From: Dugong dugon
Taxonomy: Eukaryota; Chordata; Mammalia; Sirenia; Dugongidae
Direction: 5' to 3'
Assembly: GCA_030035585.1 (NCBI GenBank)
Contig: CM057464.1
Location: 26,305,465-26,369,464, forward strand
DNA length: 64,000 nt
The translations under genes and the position numbers were made by a program. Below the pieces are notes generated by a model. The model saw only the letters and a list, made by a program, of their open reading frames with translations, did not search any database and was not told the origin of the DNA. This document shows, piece by piece, positions 44,626 to 56,389 of this stretch (positions are counted from its first letter, which is position 1; the number at the start of each line of letters is the position of its first letter).

Positions 44626-44793
44626 AAGCCCTGGTGGCGCAGTGGTTAAGAACTATGGCTGCTAACCAAAATGTCGGCAGTTTGAATGCACTGGCCGCTC
44701 CTTGGAAACACTATGGGACAGTTCTACTCTGTCCTATAGGGTCGCTATGAGTTGGAATTGACTCGAAGGCGACAGGTTTGGGGTTTTTTTTGT
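44626..44793 (+). mobile_element. AfroSINE
   Basis: Well-preserved: AAGCCCTGGTGGCGCAGTGG, AATGTCGGCAGTTTGAATGC, CACTATGGGACAGTTCTACTC, GGGTCGCTATGAGTTGGAATTG and AAGGCGACAGGTTTGG. An 8-base repeat, TTTACTTT, lies at 44,617-44,624 and 44,794-44,801, with one base between the first repeat and the head. Confidence 0.88.
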
Positions 44794-44801
44794 TTTACTT
44801 T

Positions 44802-46690
44802 TGGAGATTACAGCTGTTTTTCTGTGGTGGGTATAGTAGAAAACCTTCATTGTCTATGAACCTGAAAATTAATAGATATTTACAAATTCATCATAGACAC
44901 ATTCTAGAATTAGATTGGAGGACTTATTCTAATGCTAAGAAGTCTAATATTTCCTAATCAGCTGTTAAATTAAACTTCAGCTTGAGAGACATAATAATAC
45001 TCCATATATCTAGTATGTCAGTGTCTTTTTCAAATACCTGGAACTTCATGCTGTAAGAAATAATGTATTTTTTAAACTTTTAACTCATCTGAGTGGCATT
45101 GTTTCTGAAATGCATGGAATACTTTCCTGTCTCTCAAAGAATACTAAACACAGTTTAATCTTTTTTCTATGACTTGAGAGGTTTTTCACTGTGAACATTA
45201 CTTTTTTTATTACAAATTTTTATTATTATCCTAGTCTTCATAGACATCAGCTCTCAATTATTTTGTTGTAACAGACTTAAATCCTTTCACCTTGTGGCAA
45301 ATTAGTCTAAAATTAAATAGGTCTTTAAATAAGAGCATGCCCTGTATGTGTGTTCTGAGCACGAGATCACACCTGACTTAAGCTACCTGATGATCCTCCA
45401 ATTGTAACTGGCATTCTTTCTAGATAATTAGAGCCTGACACTGGGAAACTTTTTGCAAATACTTGCAAATAATTATATATTGACCAAAATAGTTTTCCCC
45501 CCAATATTTTCTACATGTACCATTTAGTGACATTGATTACATTCTTCCAGTTGTGTAACTGTTCTCACCTTCCTTAGTTCTGAGTTGTTCATCCCCCAAT
45601 AACATAAATTCAGTGTCCCCTAAGGTTACTATGTAATCTTTCAAGTTTTTATTGTCATTCCATGTAGATAGTACTTAAAAGAGCATATGAAGACATTTTA
45701 TGTTCAAGGCAGACTTTTTTTTTTTTACTAGTTACACTAAACTATTGTTTGGTTTTAAGAAGACTTCAAGGGATATTCTTGGTTTAAGATTTAAAGATTA
45801 TCTAAGGGCAATAGTTTCAGGGATTCATACAACCTTCATGGGTCCAGGATGTCTGGAGTCCATGAGAATTTGAAATTCTGTTCTGCATTTTCCTCCTTTT
45901 GATCAGGATTCTTCTGAAGAATTTTTTATCAAAATAATATGGACATTAATTTTAACAGGTCCCTGTTACTTTGTAAAATGTTATTATAAAGACAAAATAA
46001 CGTTAGAGGTTAGATAACATTAGAAGTTGGAAATAGTGGGGAGGAAATTGCCCAAACTCACCACCCTTTCTTAGTAACTATTTTCATAATTACATGGTCC
46101 TATTTCTTCTTTCTGTGTATATGTCTCTGGATAATTTGGCTACAAAAAACTTAAGTCAAAATGGCTTAAACAACAAGAGGATTTATTATTTCTGTCCCCT
46201 TTTAAAGAAGTTTATAGGTTTAGTGGCTTACCGATGACATTAGACAGTTTTCTTTCATCTATATGGCATCTTCAATATGTTACCAGATTAACTACCTCAT
46301 GAGCACGTAATGGCTGCCATGGTTCCAGGCATAATATGCACACACAACATCCAGTGGGAGAAAAAGTACTGTTTCCTCTTTGTGCATCTTTAAAGAAGCC
46401 TTTCCCAGTAGCCTCCATCAGACTTCTACTACATCTTATTGGCTAAATCACATCCTTACTCCTAAATCAGTCATTAGCAAGGGGAATAGGACCATGGTGA
46501 TTGGCTTTAACCAATCAGGATTTAATTGAGTCATATGGGGTAAGAGTGGACATCAGAATAAAACCAGGGTTCTACCATCATGGAAAAAAAGGGTAAATGC
46601 TGTTGAGCAGTTAACCAACAGTGTCTGCCATAGTACGTACATATATATTTTATATGATTTAAATCATAGTATAGAAATAATTTTGAAAAT
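44802..46690. other. AT-rich stretch, mostly anonymous
   Basis: No gene. A segment at about 46,130-46,560 (CAAAATGGCTTAAACAACAAG, then CATCTTATTGGCTAAATCAC) resembles an old dispersed repeat that I cannot name. No long frames or splice pairs are supported. Confidence 0.35.
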
Positions 46691-46870
46691 TCCTTTTTCA
46701 ATTATAGTAAATATTTACTCAATCTTTTTTCATGTTGCTATATAATCTTTAAATTGTAACGTTGTTGCAACATTGGACTACTCTGTCGCCAGGTGATAAG
46801 ATTTTTTTCCAAATTTTTGCTATAGTCAACCCTGCAGCAGGCACCTTCATGGAATTTGTTCAACTTATAT
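46690..46870 (-). mobile_element. Old L1 fragment, reverse orientation
   Basis: TTTCCAAATTTTTGCTATAG followed by CAACCCTGCAGCAGGCACC resembles the antisense L1 phrase TTTTTGCTATTATAAACAATGCTGC. Weak and short. Confidence 0.4.
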
Positions 46871-47295
46871 ATTTATATTTATATTTATATTTGTTCATCT
46901 TATAGATTCCAAAGGTAACCCTGTGTTATCCATCCTTCTCTGGCTTCCAGTTTATCTCCCTCTTTTCTGCCACCAGAAATTGACACTGAGTATGCTGGAT
47001 ACTTCTTATGGGAATGCACTCTCTCTTCTCTCTCTTCCTTTCCCTTCCTTATCGGCTGCTGCTTCCCTAGAAATTCTGTTCTCTCCCTTATGCCTGTCCT
47101 TTCTGGCCCGTCTGCTGCATAGCATGGTGGTGTTCACAGCAGCTCACCAGTCTGCTCTGCTGCTGGCCCTTATGACCTCCAGCCCTACAGCTCAGAAATC
47201 CTGGAAGTAGGCAGCAGGGAGACTATATCCTCATCCTTGGGCTAGGGTGACAATCCATCTCTTAATAGCTGCTCTTTTTCAGGAAAGGATATTAC
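46871..47295. other. No gene recognised
   Basis: A TATATT-rich tract at 46,867-46,890 precedes a 95-codon pyrimidine-driven frame (46,923-47,210, leucine/serine-rich) with no splice or family support. Confidence 0.35.
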
Positions 47296-47415
47296 CACCC
47301 ATTCATTTATTCATTTACTCAAAAAAAATTTATTGTCTACCATGTCCTAGGCAGTAGATGCTGGGAATGCTATGAGGGATCAGACCCAGTCCTTGCCTTC
47401 TGTAGTCGAGTTAAA
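47296..47415 (-). repeat. L2 3' end, reverse orientation
   Basis: CATTCATTTATTCATTTACTC, ATTTATTGTCTACCATGTCC, GGCAGTAGATGCTGGGAATGC and CAGTCCTTGCCTTCTGTAG follow the reversed L2 end. Confidence 0.6.
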
Positions 47416-49225
47416 AATAGATGCCCTTTGATTGGATGCTGCAAATCAAAGATAATGCCCTTAACCCTGAGTGCGTCCTAATGGCAAACTCGATCTCTTC
47501 TGACCTTACTGAGGCAAGTACTAACCCTCCACCATTTCACATAACACATTCCCAACCTGGTTTCTCCCTGCTTTTAGATTGCAATAATTTGTTTAAAAAT
47601 CAGGTAAAGGCCCTGGCACTAAAGGAGGTTTAATTTCCACCAAATGGGCCTGGGTGCTGGGCCAAATCAGTGGTAGGAACATTGTAAGCTTTGAACCTAT
47701 TTTATTAGTATTTTCATATTTTTAAAACAAAACAGTATCTCTAGAATTGTTTTCTATTACGTTTACAGCAATTTATAAAAATTCCAGTTGTATTATGGAG
47801 ATTGCTCTTCTGGGCTGATATGAAAACATAAGCATTGTCTATACCATTATACATAACAGAAAGTTATTCGGGGTTCCAAACATCTAACTTATAAGCCAAA
47901 TTATAGGACTCCCCACACATTAGGAAATCAGCTAATGTTTGGAGTGTATTGTACTATAATAAAATAGTACTTTGAGGAACCATGAAGGTGTAAAATTGGC
48001 TGCCTGAATAGTAAAGGTCTTAGTCTATTCTGCCATTTGAATTCTTGGACCTAATCTTTTAAAAATAGTTTTTATGTAGCTTCTCACTATCAGTTGCCTT
48101 TTTTCCCCCGTAAATTTAGAGTTTCCACCTCTTTCTCTTTTACTTACCTTCTATTAGTTAGTGTCTGGCTAGTAAGTAGGACTGTAACACTTGTTAGAAC
48201 TATATTTAATGTAAGAGTAAGTAGATTTTGAGTGAAGGTGAGGCTCACCTATGAACAGAGAGCACAAGCTTTGTTGCATCTGTTTTTCTGTTTAGAGTTC
48301 TTTTGTTGTTTACTCCTGAATCTGCAATTGAGTTTCAGATAGTTGATATTGCTGCCTAAATCCCTGAATTATTTTTTGTAGTCAGTTCCAATTTATTTTA
48401 TTAACAATTTCTGACACATTTGTTATAGTTCTCTGTGTGGTGTCATTACATTTTACAGTTTTGGAGATTTCCTCTTATAGAGAGATTAACGTTAGGAACT
48501 GAAAGACTCTCAGCCTGAAAGTACCCACCTGGACTAGAAGGGTGTGAGAATTACTTTCTGATTATAATCTGCCTGTGTTCTTATCTAATGACATTATCTT
48601 ATCTCTTGAGTCAAATTCTAAATTCCCTTTAAGCAAGGTTCAGTGTCTTATAATTCATGGTGTCCTCAAAAAGCTTTTACTGAGTTGAACCAAAAGCAGG
48701 TGTCTACTAAGTACTTCAGTGCTGCTTGATGATGTGGGCTTCTTCAATGGTAAAGATATGATCAGGCTCCCAGAAGACATACTGAGAGTCCTGTGCTAGC
48801 TTCAACATTTTTAAAAGCCCTTACCTCATATTAACATCCCTGTAATAAATGACCCCAAAGCTTATTTTCTTTGTGTTTGTCTAGATTCCCCATGTACTTT
48901 TCTCTAACTGAGGAAGGAAGCAAACTGGCAGCTATTGAAGGGGCACAGGCACATGGGGCTGTGAGGAAGAAGGACCACCCATCTGGGCACTTTTGGTAGC
49001 AGGTGGGGTACTCACAGCCTCACAGTGGAGCTGGATCTGTTGGGCTAGAACTGGTTGGCCCTGCATATCCAGAGCTCTGGCCTTATGAGAACACATGTGT
49101 GACCTTGATGGACCAATGCAGATCACTTGGCAAATGAATCCTGTCAAGCTGGAGGTCCCAGTAGAGGAGGGTGGTCTAGAGACTGTGTGATATTACTGCC
49201 TTATCTCAGTTTTTGTTGTTGTTGG
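47416..49225. other. No gene recognised
   Basis: AT-rich, unique-looking sequence. Nothing beyond short chance frames was found in 1.8 kb. Confidence 0.35.
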
Positions 49226-49841
49226 TTGTGATTGTTAAGATTGTGTGTCAACTTGGCTGGGCCATGATTCTCAGTGTTTATATGTGATCACTCCCATGAC
49301 TGAATATGCTATGAGTAGACAATCAGTTGAAAGGGAGTTTCCTTGGGGTTGTGGCCTGCATCCAAATATAAGCAGACATCCTGGTCTTTTGATTACTCTG
49401 GATCCTGCAGCTGCCTCCTGTTCATCTGAACTCCAGTTCTTGGGACTTGAGCTATCAGCTTATCTGCTGATCTTGGATTCATTGACCTTCGCAGCCTGTG
49501 AGCAGAAGCCCTGCTCTCCACCCAGCCAATCCTGGGTTTGCCAGGCCCTGCAGCTACATCAATCAGGAGAAGCCTTGAGGTCTTGCCTGCCAGTCTTGGG
49601 ACTTGTCGATCTTCACAGCCCATGAGCAAGAGCCTTGCTCTCTGACCTGCCAATCTTGGGTCTGCCAGCCCTTGTGGCTATGTGAATTGAGAAAAACCTC
49701 TATCCTGATCCATGGACTTGAGATGTTCCAGCCTCTACAATTGTGTGAGCCATTTCCTTGATATAAACCTCTTTATATATATATATATATATATATATAT
49801 GCTTTGCTGGTTTTGCTCCTCTAGAGAACCTAGCCTAAGAC
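49226..49841 (+). mobile_element. Solo LTR, ERVL-like, with internal duplication
   Basis: Begins TTGTGATTGTTAAGATTGTG and GTCAACTTGGCTGGGCCATG, and ends GTTTTGCTCCTCTAGAGAACC and TAGCCTAAGAC, matching the general plan of ERVL/MaLR-type LTRs. The polyadenylation side has GAGCCATTTCCTTGATATAAAC and a TA repeat (49,775-49,800). Two units of about 124 bases (49,464-49,587 and 49,588-49,711) are imperfect copies. The flanks GTTGG / GTTAG (49,221-49,225 and 49,842-49,846) may be the target duplication with one mismatch. No internal viral genes adjoin it. Confidence 0.7.
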
Positions 49842-50080
49842 GTTAGTGTTTGTTTTGTCTTGTCTTGTTTTTAGTGAGCAACTTGAGAGGTTTTATAAGC
49901 AGTGAAGAGATATCAGAAGAGAGGTCATTACCTGATCCCTCTCATGATTGTGATAAAACATTTTTAAACAGAAGCTTAATGTTTGGATTGTAAGAGAGTG
50001 AAATCTGAGTTCATCACTTCGATAAAGCACCTAAAATGAACTGCTGGACCAGCCAGAGGTCAGTACCATCTCATCTCATT

Positions 50081-50326
50081 TTATCCATCCATCCATATAT
50101 TCATCCACTCATACATCCACCTATCCACCCACCCACCAGTCCATCTATCCATCCACACACTCATCTGCCCCTCCACCCACCCACCTACCTATCCATGCAT
50201 CCATCCACCTGTCCCCTATTCACCCATCCATCCACCCATCCACCCACCCATCTATCCACCCATTTACCTGTCCATTCACCCACCTACCCATCCATCCAGC
50301 CATTATTCAATCACCCATCCATCCAA
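50081..50326 (+). repeat. CATC/CACC tetranucleotide microsatellite
   Basis: About 245 bases of interrupted CATC, CACC and CATT units. The 97-codon frame through it (50,036-50,329) is a repeat product rich in proline, histidine and serine. Confidence 0.92.
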
Positions 50327-50440
50327 TAATTTGTATTTCATACCTATCAGATGCCAGGCACTCTGATGTTTGGAATAAAGAGGTGAACAAAGAGGACATG
50401 GCCCAGCCCCTGCTCTCAAGGAGCAAATCTTATTTTCAGA
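50327..50440 (-). repeat. L2 3' end, reverse orientation
   Basis: TACCTATCAGATGCCAGGCAC, AAAGAGGTGAACAAAGAGG and CCCCTGCTCTCAAGGAGC follow the reversed L2 3' consensus. The CATC microsatellite directly abuts it and probably grew from the L2 tail (ATTCATTC-type). Confidence 0.65.
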
Positions 50441-51675
50441 TGGAAAAACTGAAAGGGAGAATAAAATCTACTCAACAGATCAAGTGATGCCTCAAGACCA
50501 GACAAAGGAGTACAACTGGTCTGACAAACCCCTCAGCTCATGATTATGAGAGTCTGAATATATCTTAATGCCCTTGGAAATGGGTCAAAGCATTCCCTCC
50601 CCCACAGGCCTTTCCTCCAGAACAAAGTCATATGACCATTTCCTATAATGAATTCACCAGTGTCAACCAACCAGCCAACAGATGTTTTTTTTTTCATGTG
50701 ATAATAAACCTAAAGGGAAGAATTCAAAATATCTTTTTTTCATTACAATTTATGTGGTTTGAGATGTTCTTAAATAAGACAATGACAGGCCCAGACACAA
50801 ACATTGCAGAGTATTGGTGGTCCTGGAAAACATGTGCAGTGAGGCCAAAGGAAAAAAGGCAAATATTCTCTATGTCAGAAGAAGTTTTATCTCCAGGCTG
50901 CAGTAAGTGACCCATGAAGTATAGCTCTCTTTCAAGGTGTTTTCTTTCCAGGATTCTGAGTGAGGTACCTGACTTTCCAGTGCAAATCTGAGGTTTATCA
51001 TTGTAGAAGGGTCAACACTCTTCATTCTAAAATGACCCCTATGGGACAGATGAACTGGGTCAACAGCGTATTTCTGGATTCCCACTAAAGGAGTCAAGTT
51101 TTTCATAAATCACTTGCCCTACAGTTCTCCTTTATCCCAGAGCATAAGGGATAACCCTGTGGAGTTGGCATTCAGTGAGGAGGCAGCAGGAGTGATAAAA
51201 GTTAAGCTGCCATTCAAAATAAGTGGTTAAACAAAGAGATCTAGCTATTTAATGAAATGGCGGCACTCAACAACAACAACAAATACTTGTACTAGGAATC
51301 CATGAAATTCCCCTCTAGCCTTCTAAAAAAACAAACAAACAAACAAAAAAACCTCACCATGATCAGCTTGCACTTTACCATGGAGTTTCTTCCCCAGTCA
51401 CCCACATGCTGCCACCTCTCTCCATCTAGTTTCTCTGTCTCATTTGGTCCTATTTCTAGGTTCCTCCTCTTTAATGAGCCCATGGGGGCGTCTCATAGGC
51501 TACACAGGAAAAGAAGCTTCCATTTAAGAATCTTCAAGAATGGAGCTACTCCTACAAGGAAGTACCTCCATAAGCCTAAATTACTTTTAAAACTATGTTT
51601 TAAATTGGTTTTATCATTGATTGCAATATAACATAGTTTTGTGCTTTTTTGTGTGTGTTTTTAGGTGCTCTGATA
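50441..51675. other. No gene recognised
   Basis: Frames at 50,632-50,910 and 51,302-51,631 (plus) are not supported by splice or family signals. An AAAC simple tract lies at about 51,327-51,350. Confidence 0.35.
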
Positions 51676-51681
51676 CAAGGT

Positions 51682-51865
51682 AGGAGTCCCAGGGTGGTGT
51701 AAACAGTTAACGTGCTCAGCTGATAACGCAGAGCTTGGAGGCTCAAGTCCACTCAGAGGTACCTTGAAAGAAACACCTGGTGATCTACTTTAGAAAAATC
51801 AGCCATTGAAAGCCCTATGGAGCACTGCTGTACTCCGGCACACATGGGAATGGCAACTAACACAG
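51682..51865 (+). mobile_element. AfroSINE-type SINE, diverged
   Basis: GGAGTCCCAGGGTGGTGTAAACAG, CAGCTGATAACGCAGAGCTTGG, ACACCTGGTGATCTACTTTAG, CAGCCATTGAAAGCCCTATGG and CACACATGGGAATGGCAAC follow the longer AfroSINE form with many changes, so it is older than most copies here. Confidence 0.75.
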
Positions 51866-51869
51866 AGGT

Positions 51870-52225
51870 CAGAGATGGAGGAAGTCAGAGATTCTTCTGC
51901 TGGCCTTGAAGACATAAGCTGCCAGGTAATGAGAAGGTCTGTGAAGGGACCCTGTGGTAAGGAACTAAGCAGCCTCTAGCAGCTGAGAACTGCCTCAGCT
52001 GACAGGCTGAAAGAGAATGGGGTCCTCGGTCCTAGAACCACAGAACTGAATTCTGCCAACAGCCTAGGGGAGCTTGGAAGAGATCCCTGGGCTCTAGAAA
52101 GGAATGCTGCTCAGCTGACACTGATTGCAGCCTTGAGAGACCCTGAACAGAAGACCCATTAAGCTGTGCCCAGACCCCTGACCCACGGAGACTGTGAGAT
52201 AATAAATGTGTGTTGTTTAAAAAAA
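51870..52225 (+). mobile_element. MLT1-like (ERVL-MaLR) LTR fragment
   Basis: TTCTGCTGGCCTTGAAGAC, TGCCAGGTAATGAGAAGG, GAACTGAATTCTGCCAACAG, CTTGGAAGAGATCCCTGGG, GCAGCCTTGAGAGACCCTGAAC and ACTGTGAGATAATAAATGTG follow the MLT1-type LTR from its middle to the polyadenylation signal. The 5' part is missing. It is a solo or truncated copy. Confidence 0.7.
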
Positions 52226-52359
52226 AGTTAAGTGACAAAAAGATTACACAGTATATACAGTTGTATACAATTTTGTACGAATAGAATACTACAAAGATAT
52301 ATGCTAAAATGTTAACAGCTGTTATGCTTTCTCATAGAAATTTTATAGTTTACAATTTA

Positions 52360-52511
52360 CATTTAGGTCTATGATCTATTTTGAGTTATCTTTTGTATAA
52401 GGTGTTGAGTATGGAATAAGTTTCATTTTTCTGCATATAGATGTACTATTTGTAGAAAAAAGTATCCTTCCTCAATTGAATTGTTTTTGCACCTTTGTCA
52501 AAAATTGATGG
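52360..52511 (-). mobile_element. Old L1 ORF2 fragment, reverse orientation, first part
   Basis: Antisense L1 text (AGTTATCTTTTGTATAAGGTG, GAAAAAAGTATCCTTCCTC, TTTTTGCACCTTTGTCAAAAATTG) runs to 52,511, where a younger L1 is inserted. It continues at 55,061. Confidence 0.75.
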
Positions 52512-52519
52512 CCCATAGA

Positions 52520-52834
52520 AAGAAAACTACAAGACACTACTGCAAGAAACCAAAAGATACCTACATAAGTGGAAAAACATTCCTTGCTCATGGATAAGAA
52601 GACTCAACATTGTGAAAATGTCAATTCTACCCAAAGCCATCTACAGATACAATGCAATCCTGATCCACATTCCAACGGTATTTTTTAAGGAGGTGGAGAA
52701 ACAAATCACCAACTTCATATGGAAAGGGAAGGGGCCCCGGATAAGTAAAGCACTACTGAAGAAGAAGAACAAAGTGGGAGGCCTCACACTACCTGATTTT
52801 AGAACCTATTATATATGATATGATATATATATAT

Positions 52835-52876
<42 letters not shown>

Positions 52877-53998
52877 AGTCGAAACAGCCTGGTACTGGTA
52901 CAAGAAAATATACATAGTCCAATGGGACAGAATTGAGAATCCAGATGTAAACTCATCCACCTGTGAGCAGCTGATATTTGACAAAGGCCCAAAGTCCTTT
53001 AAATGGGGAAAAGACAGTCTAACAAATGGTGCTGGCATAACTGGATAGCCATCTGCAAAAAATTGAAACAAGACCCATACCTCACACCATGTACAAAAAC
53101 TAACTCAAAATGGATCAAAGACCTAAATATAAAATCTAAAACAATAAAGATCATGGAAGGAAAAATAGGGACAATGCTAGGAGCCCTAATACATGGCATA
53201 AACAGAACACAAACCATAAGTAACAATGCACAAATACTGGAAGAGAAACTAGATAACTGCGAGCTCCTAAAAATCAAACACTTATGCTCATCAAACGACT
53301 TCACCAAAAGAGTCAAAAGACAATCTACAGACTGGGGAAAAATTTTTGGCTACAACCAATCTGATCAGAGTCTAATCTCTAAAATCTACAAGATACTGCA
53401 AAACTTCAGCAACAAGAAGACAAATAACCCAAATTTAAAAATGGGCAAAGGATATGAACAGGCACTTCATCAAAGAAAACATTCAGGCAGCTAATAGATA
53501 GATACCTGAGGAAATACAATCATTAGCCATTAGAGAAATGCAAATCAAAACTACAGTGAGATACCATCTCACCCCAACAAGGCTAGCATTAATCCAAAAA
53601 ACACAAAATAATAAATGTTGAAGAGGTTGTGGAGAGACCGGAACACTTATACACTGTTGGTGGGAATGTAAAATGGTACAACCACTTTGGAAATCGTTTG
53701 GCGCTTCCTTAAAAAGCTAGAAATAGAAGTATTATACTATCCAGCAATCCCACTCTTTGGAATATATCCTAGAGAAATAAGCGCCATCACACGAATAGAT
53801 ATATGCATATTTATGTTCATTGCAGCACTGCTCATGATAGCAAAAAGATGGAAACAACCTAGGTGCCTATCAACATATGAATTGGTAAACAAATTATGGT
53901 ATATTTACACAATGGAATACTATGCAATGAAAAAGAACAATGATGAATCCGAGAAACATAACATGAATGAATCTAGAAGGCATTAGGCTGTGTGAAAT
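52520..53998 (+). pseudogene. L1 ORF2 C-terminal pseudogene
   Basis: Frames at 52,612-52,818 ([30 protein letters not shown]), 53,003-53,494 (a 163-codon run including [20 protein letters not shown] and KIFGYNQSDQSLISKIYK) and 53,687-53,986 (EVLYYPAIPLFGIYPREIS) cover the region downstream of the RT domain to the ORF end. The TA-repeat tract at 52,810-52,875 and several frameshifts break it. No RT catalytic motif is included, so the fragment has no enzymatic part. Confidence 0.9.
52810..52875 (+). repeat. TA microsatellite within L1 ORF2
   Basis: The text passes from AGAACCTATTATATATGATATG into about 50 bases of near-pure TA and returns to coding-like sequence at GATAGTCGAAACAGCC. Related L1 copies read ACCTACTATACAGC..GTAGTCAAAACAGCC, so the tract replaced or expanded about 10 bases of coding sequence. 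Confidence 0.92.
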
Positions 53999-55060
53999 TA
54001 ATCAGTTGAAAAGGGACAAATATTGTATAAGACCACTATTATAAGAACTCAAGAAAAGGTTTAAACACAAAAGAAAACATTCTTTGATGATTACGAGGGT
54101 GGGGAAGGAGGGAGAGGAGTATTCACTTACTAGATAGTAGACAAGAATTGTCTTAGGTAAAGGGATGGGCAACACACACTACAGGGGAGGTCAGCACAAC
54201 TGGACTAAACCAAAAGCTAAGAACTTTCCTGAATACAACCAAACACTTCGAGAGACAGAATAGCAGGGGCAGGGGCCTGGGGACCATGCTTTCAGGGGAC
54301 ATCTAGGTCAATTGGCATAATAAAGTGTATTAAGAAAATGTTCTGCATCCCACTTTGGTGAGTGGTGTTTGGGGTCTTAAAAGCTAGCAAGCAGCCATCC
54401 AAGATGCATCAACTGGTCCCGACCCACCTGGAGCAGAGGAAAATGAAGAACACCAAAGACACAGAAAAATGTTAACCCAAGAAAAAAAAGGGCCACATAA
54501 ACCAGAGACTCCATCATCCTGAGACCAGAACTAGATGGTACTTGGCTACCACCAAAGACAGCCCTGACAGGGAACACAACAGAGAGTCCCTGCCGGAGCA
54601 GGAGAAAAGTGGGGTGCAGAGCTCAAATTCTACTAAAAAGACCAGACCTAATGGTCTGACTGAAACTGGAGGGACCCCAGAAGACATGGCCTGCAGACTC
54701 TCTGTTAGCCCAAAACTAAAAGCATTCCTGAAGCCAGCTCTTCAGACAAACATTAGACTCAACTATAGGACATAAAGTAATACTCGTGAAGAGTGTGCTT
54801 CTTAGCTCAACTAGGTACATGGGTCTAAATGGGCAGCTCCTGTCGGGAGGTGAGATGAGAAGGCGGAGAGGGACAGGAAATGGTTGAGTGGACACAGGAA
54901 ATCCAGGGTGGAAAGTAAGAGTGTGCTATCGCAGTATGGGGAGAGCAACTAGGATCACATAGCAGTGTGTATGTGCATTTTTATATGAGAAACTAACTTG
55001 AGCTGTAAATGTTCATTTAAAGCACAATAAAAAAAAAAAAACAAGGAAAAAAATTGATGG

Positions 55061-55290
55061 ACTGTATTTGTGTCAGACTATTTCTGTACTTTATTTTCCA
55101 ACCCATAGATTTATTTTCTATCTTTAGGCCAATACCACACTGTCTTAAGTACTTACAGTAGCTTTACAGTAAGTCTTGAAGTCTTAGTATGAGTTCTCCA
55201 ACTTTATTCTTCTTATCTATTTGTTTTAATTTTGCTAAAATATTTTAGACATAGGTATTTACAGACATTATGAAATTTTTCTCATATTTC
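55061..55290 (-). mobile_element. Old L1 ORF2 fragment, reverse orientation, second part
   Basis: Continues the host L1: GACTGTATTTGTGTCAGAC-like text, GGCCAATACCACACTGTC, GTAGCTTTACAGTAAGTC and GAGTTCTCCAACTTTATTC. Confidence 0.75.
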
Positions 55291-56385
55291 ATTATGCAAT
55301 GACACCACAGTGCCATTATAATATTTAACAAGATTAATAGCAATTACTTATTATCATCTAATGCTTGGTCCCTCTTCACATTTCAAGAGTATTTATCTTT
55401 TAATGCTTCTTGTTCCTCTCTCTCATTAAGATTCCCCCACTCTTATGGATGAAAATAGTACAACAAAACAAAGTAAACTGTCATTGCCGAAGACCCCTCT
55501 TCATATTACTTATCACGCCCATGCTACCTCATCAGAGAAAGCATCAGCTAAGCATCTACCCCAGGTATTGCAATCATAGAATGTAATTTCCCACAATCTA
55601 TGTTCTAATTCCACCATAATAAAATAGCTGGCCATCTTGTTTTCGCAGATATTTTGTTCTTGCATGGAATTCGATGCAACTCATTGGAAATCAAGTGACA
55701 ATTTTATTTTTAAATTACTTTGTCTTGAACAAAGTAATTATTTTCTCAGTATCCAACTAACTCTTCCTGGCCTTCAGATTAATAAATTGCAAAAAAGTAC
55801 CCTAAAGGTATCAAGTAAATGACAAATACCCCTTAATATGTCTTTGGCTTTTTTAAAAAGCCATGCTGTAGTTAATCACAGAGTCTGTTTCCTGTGTCAC
55901 AGTAAGTCACATAGGAGAAACACATAGAAATATGTCCCTAAAAAGGTCAAGAAAACCCACGTATCCAGAATAAAAGAATGATCAGAAGTATGCTGAATCA
56001 TGCTGCAGCTAAAAAGGGAACTGGGGAAATTTTCTCAACTTTGTTAATATGCTTAAGAGGTTTAAAGTAAGATGAGAAAAAGGAAACAAAGAGGAGAGAG
56101 AGGAAGGAAAATCTAGCAGATGTGCATTGAGGAAGTTACTGTTTTGAAACGTGCAAGGTGTCCCTCTGAGAGTGGGGGATCTGGAAGACTAGTCACCCCA
56201 TTCTAGGGAAATAGGTGCTCAGTGTGTAGGAGGCAGTTGTCAGTGGGAATAACCCAAGGTACTACATTTTTTTAAATTCACAAGGTAAAAAGAACCAACA
56301 AAATTGTGTAATCCTTCCACCTACAGAGCTATCTCAGAGAATAATTTTACTTAGGAATCATGTCTTGCAGTAATTATGATTTATA
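55291..56385. other. No gene recognised
   Basis: AT-rich and anonymous. No supported exon, RNA gene or named repeat. Confidence 0.35.
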
Positions 56386-56389
56386 TATA

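Larger units (their letters stand above)
52512..55048 (+). mobile_element. 5'-truncated L1 (3' part of ORF2 plus 3'UTR)
   Basis: Starts abruptly within ORF2 (GAAAGAAAACTACAAGACAC) and ends TTCATTTAAAGCACAATAAAAA with an A-tail. A 12-base duplication, AAAAATTGATGG, flanks it at 52,500-52,511 and 55,049-55,060. The 3'UTR (GAGTGTGCTTCTTAGCTC, then ATGGGCAGCTCCTGTCGGG) is the same lineage as the piece nested at 38,943. A TA repeat has expanded inside ORF2. It is inserted opposite to its host L1. Confidence 0.94.

Noticed and set aside
46923..47210. 95-codon leucine/serine-rich frame resembling a membrane protein
   Set aside because: It is driven by a pyrimidine-rich strand; no splice sites or family match support it.
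50081..50326. CRISPR-like regular spacing
   Set aside because: The units are four bases long with no spacers; it is a microsatellite in a mammalian genome.
50036..50329. 97-codon proline/histidine-rich frame
   Set aside because: It is a translation of the CATC/CACC microsatellite.
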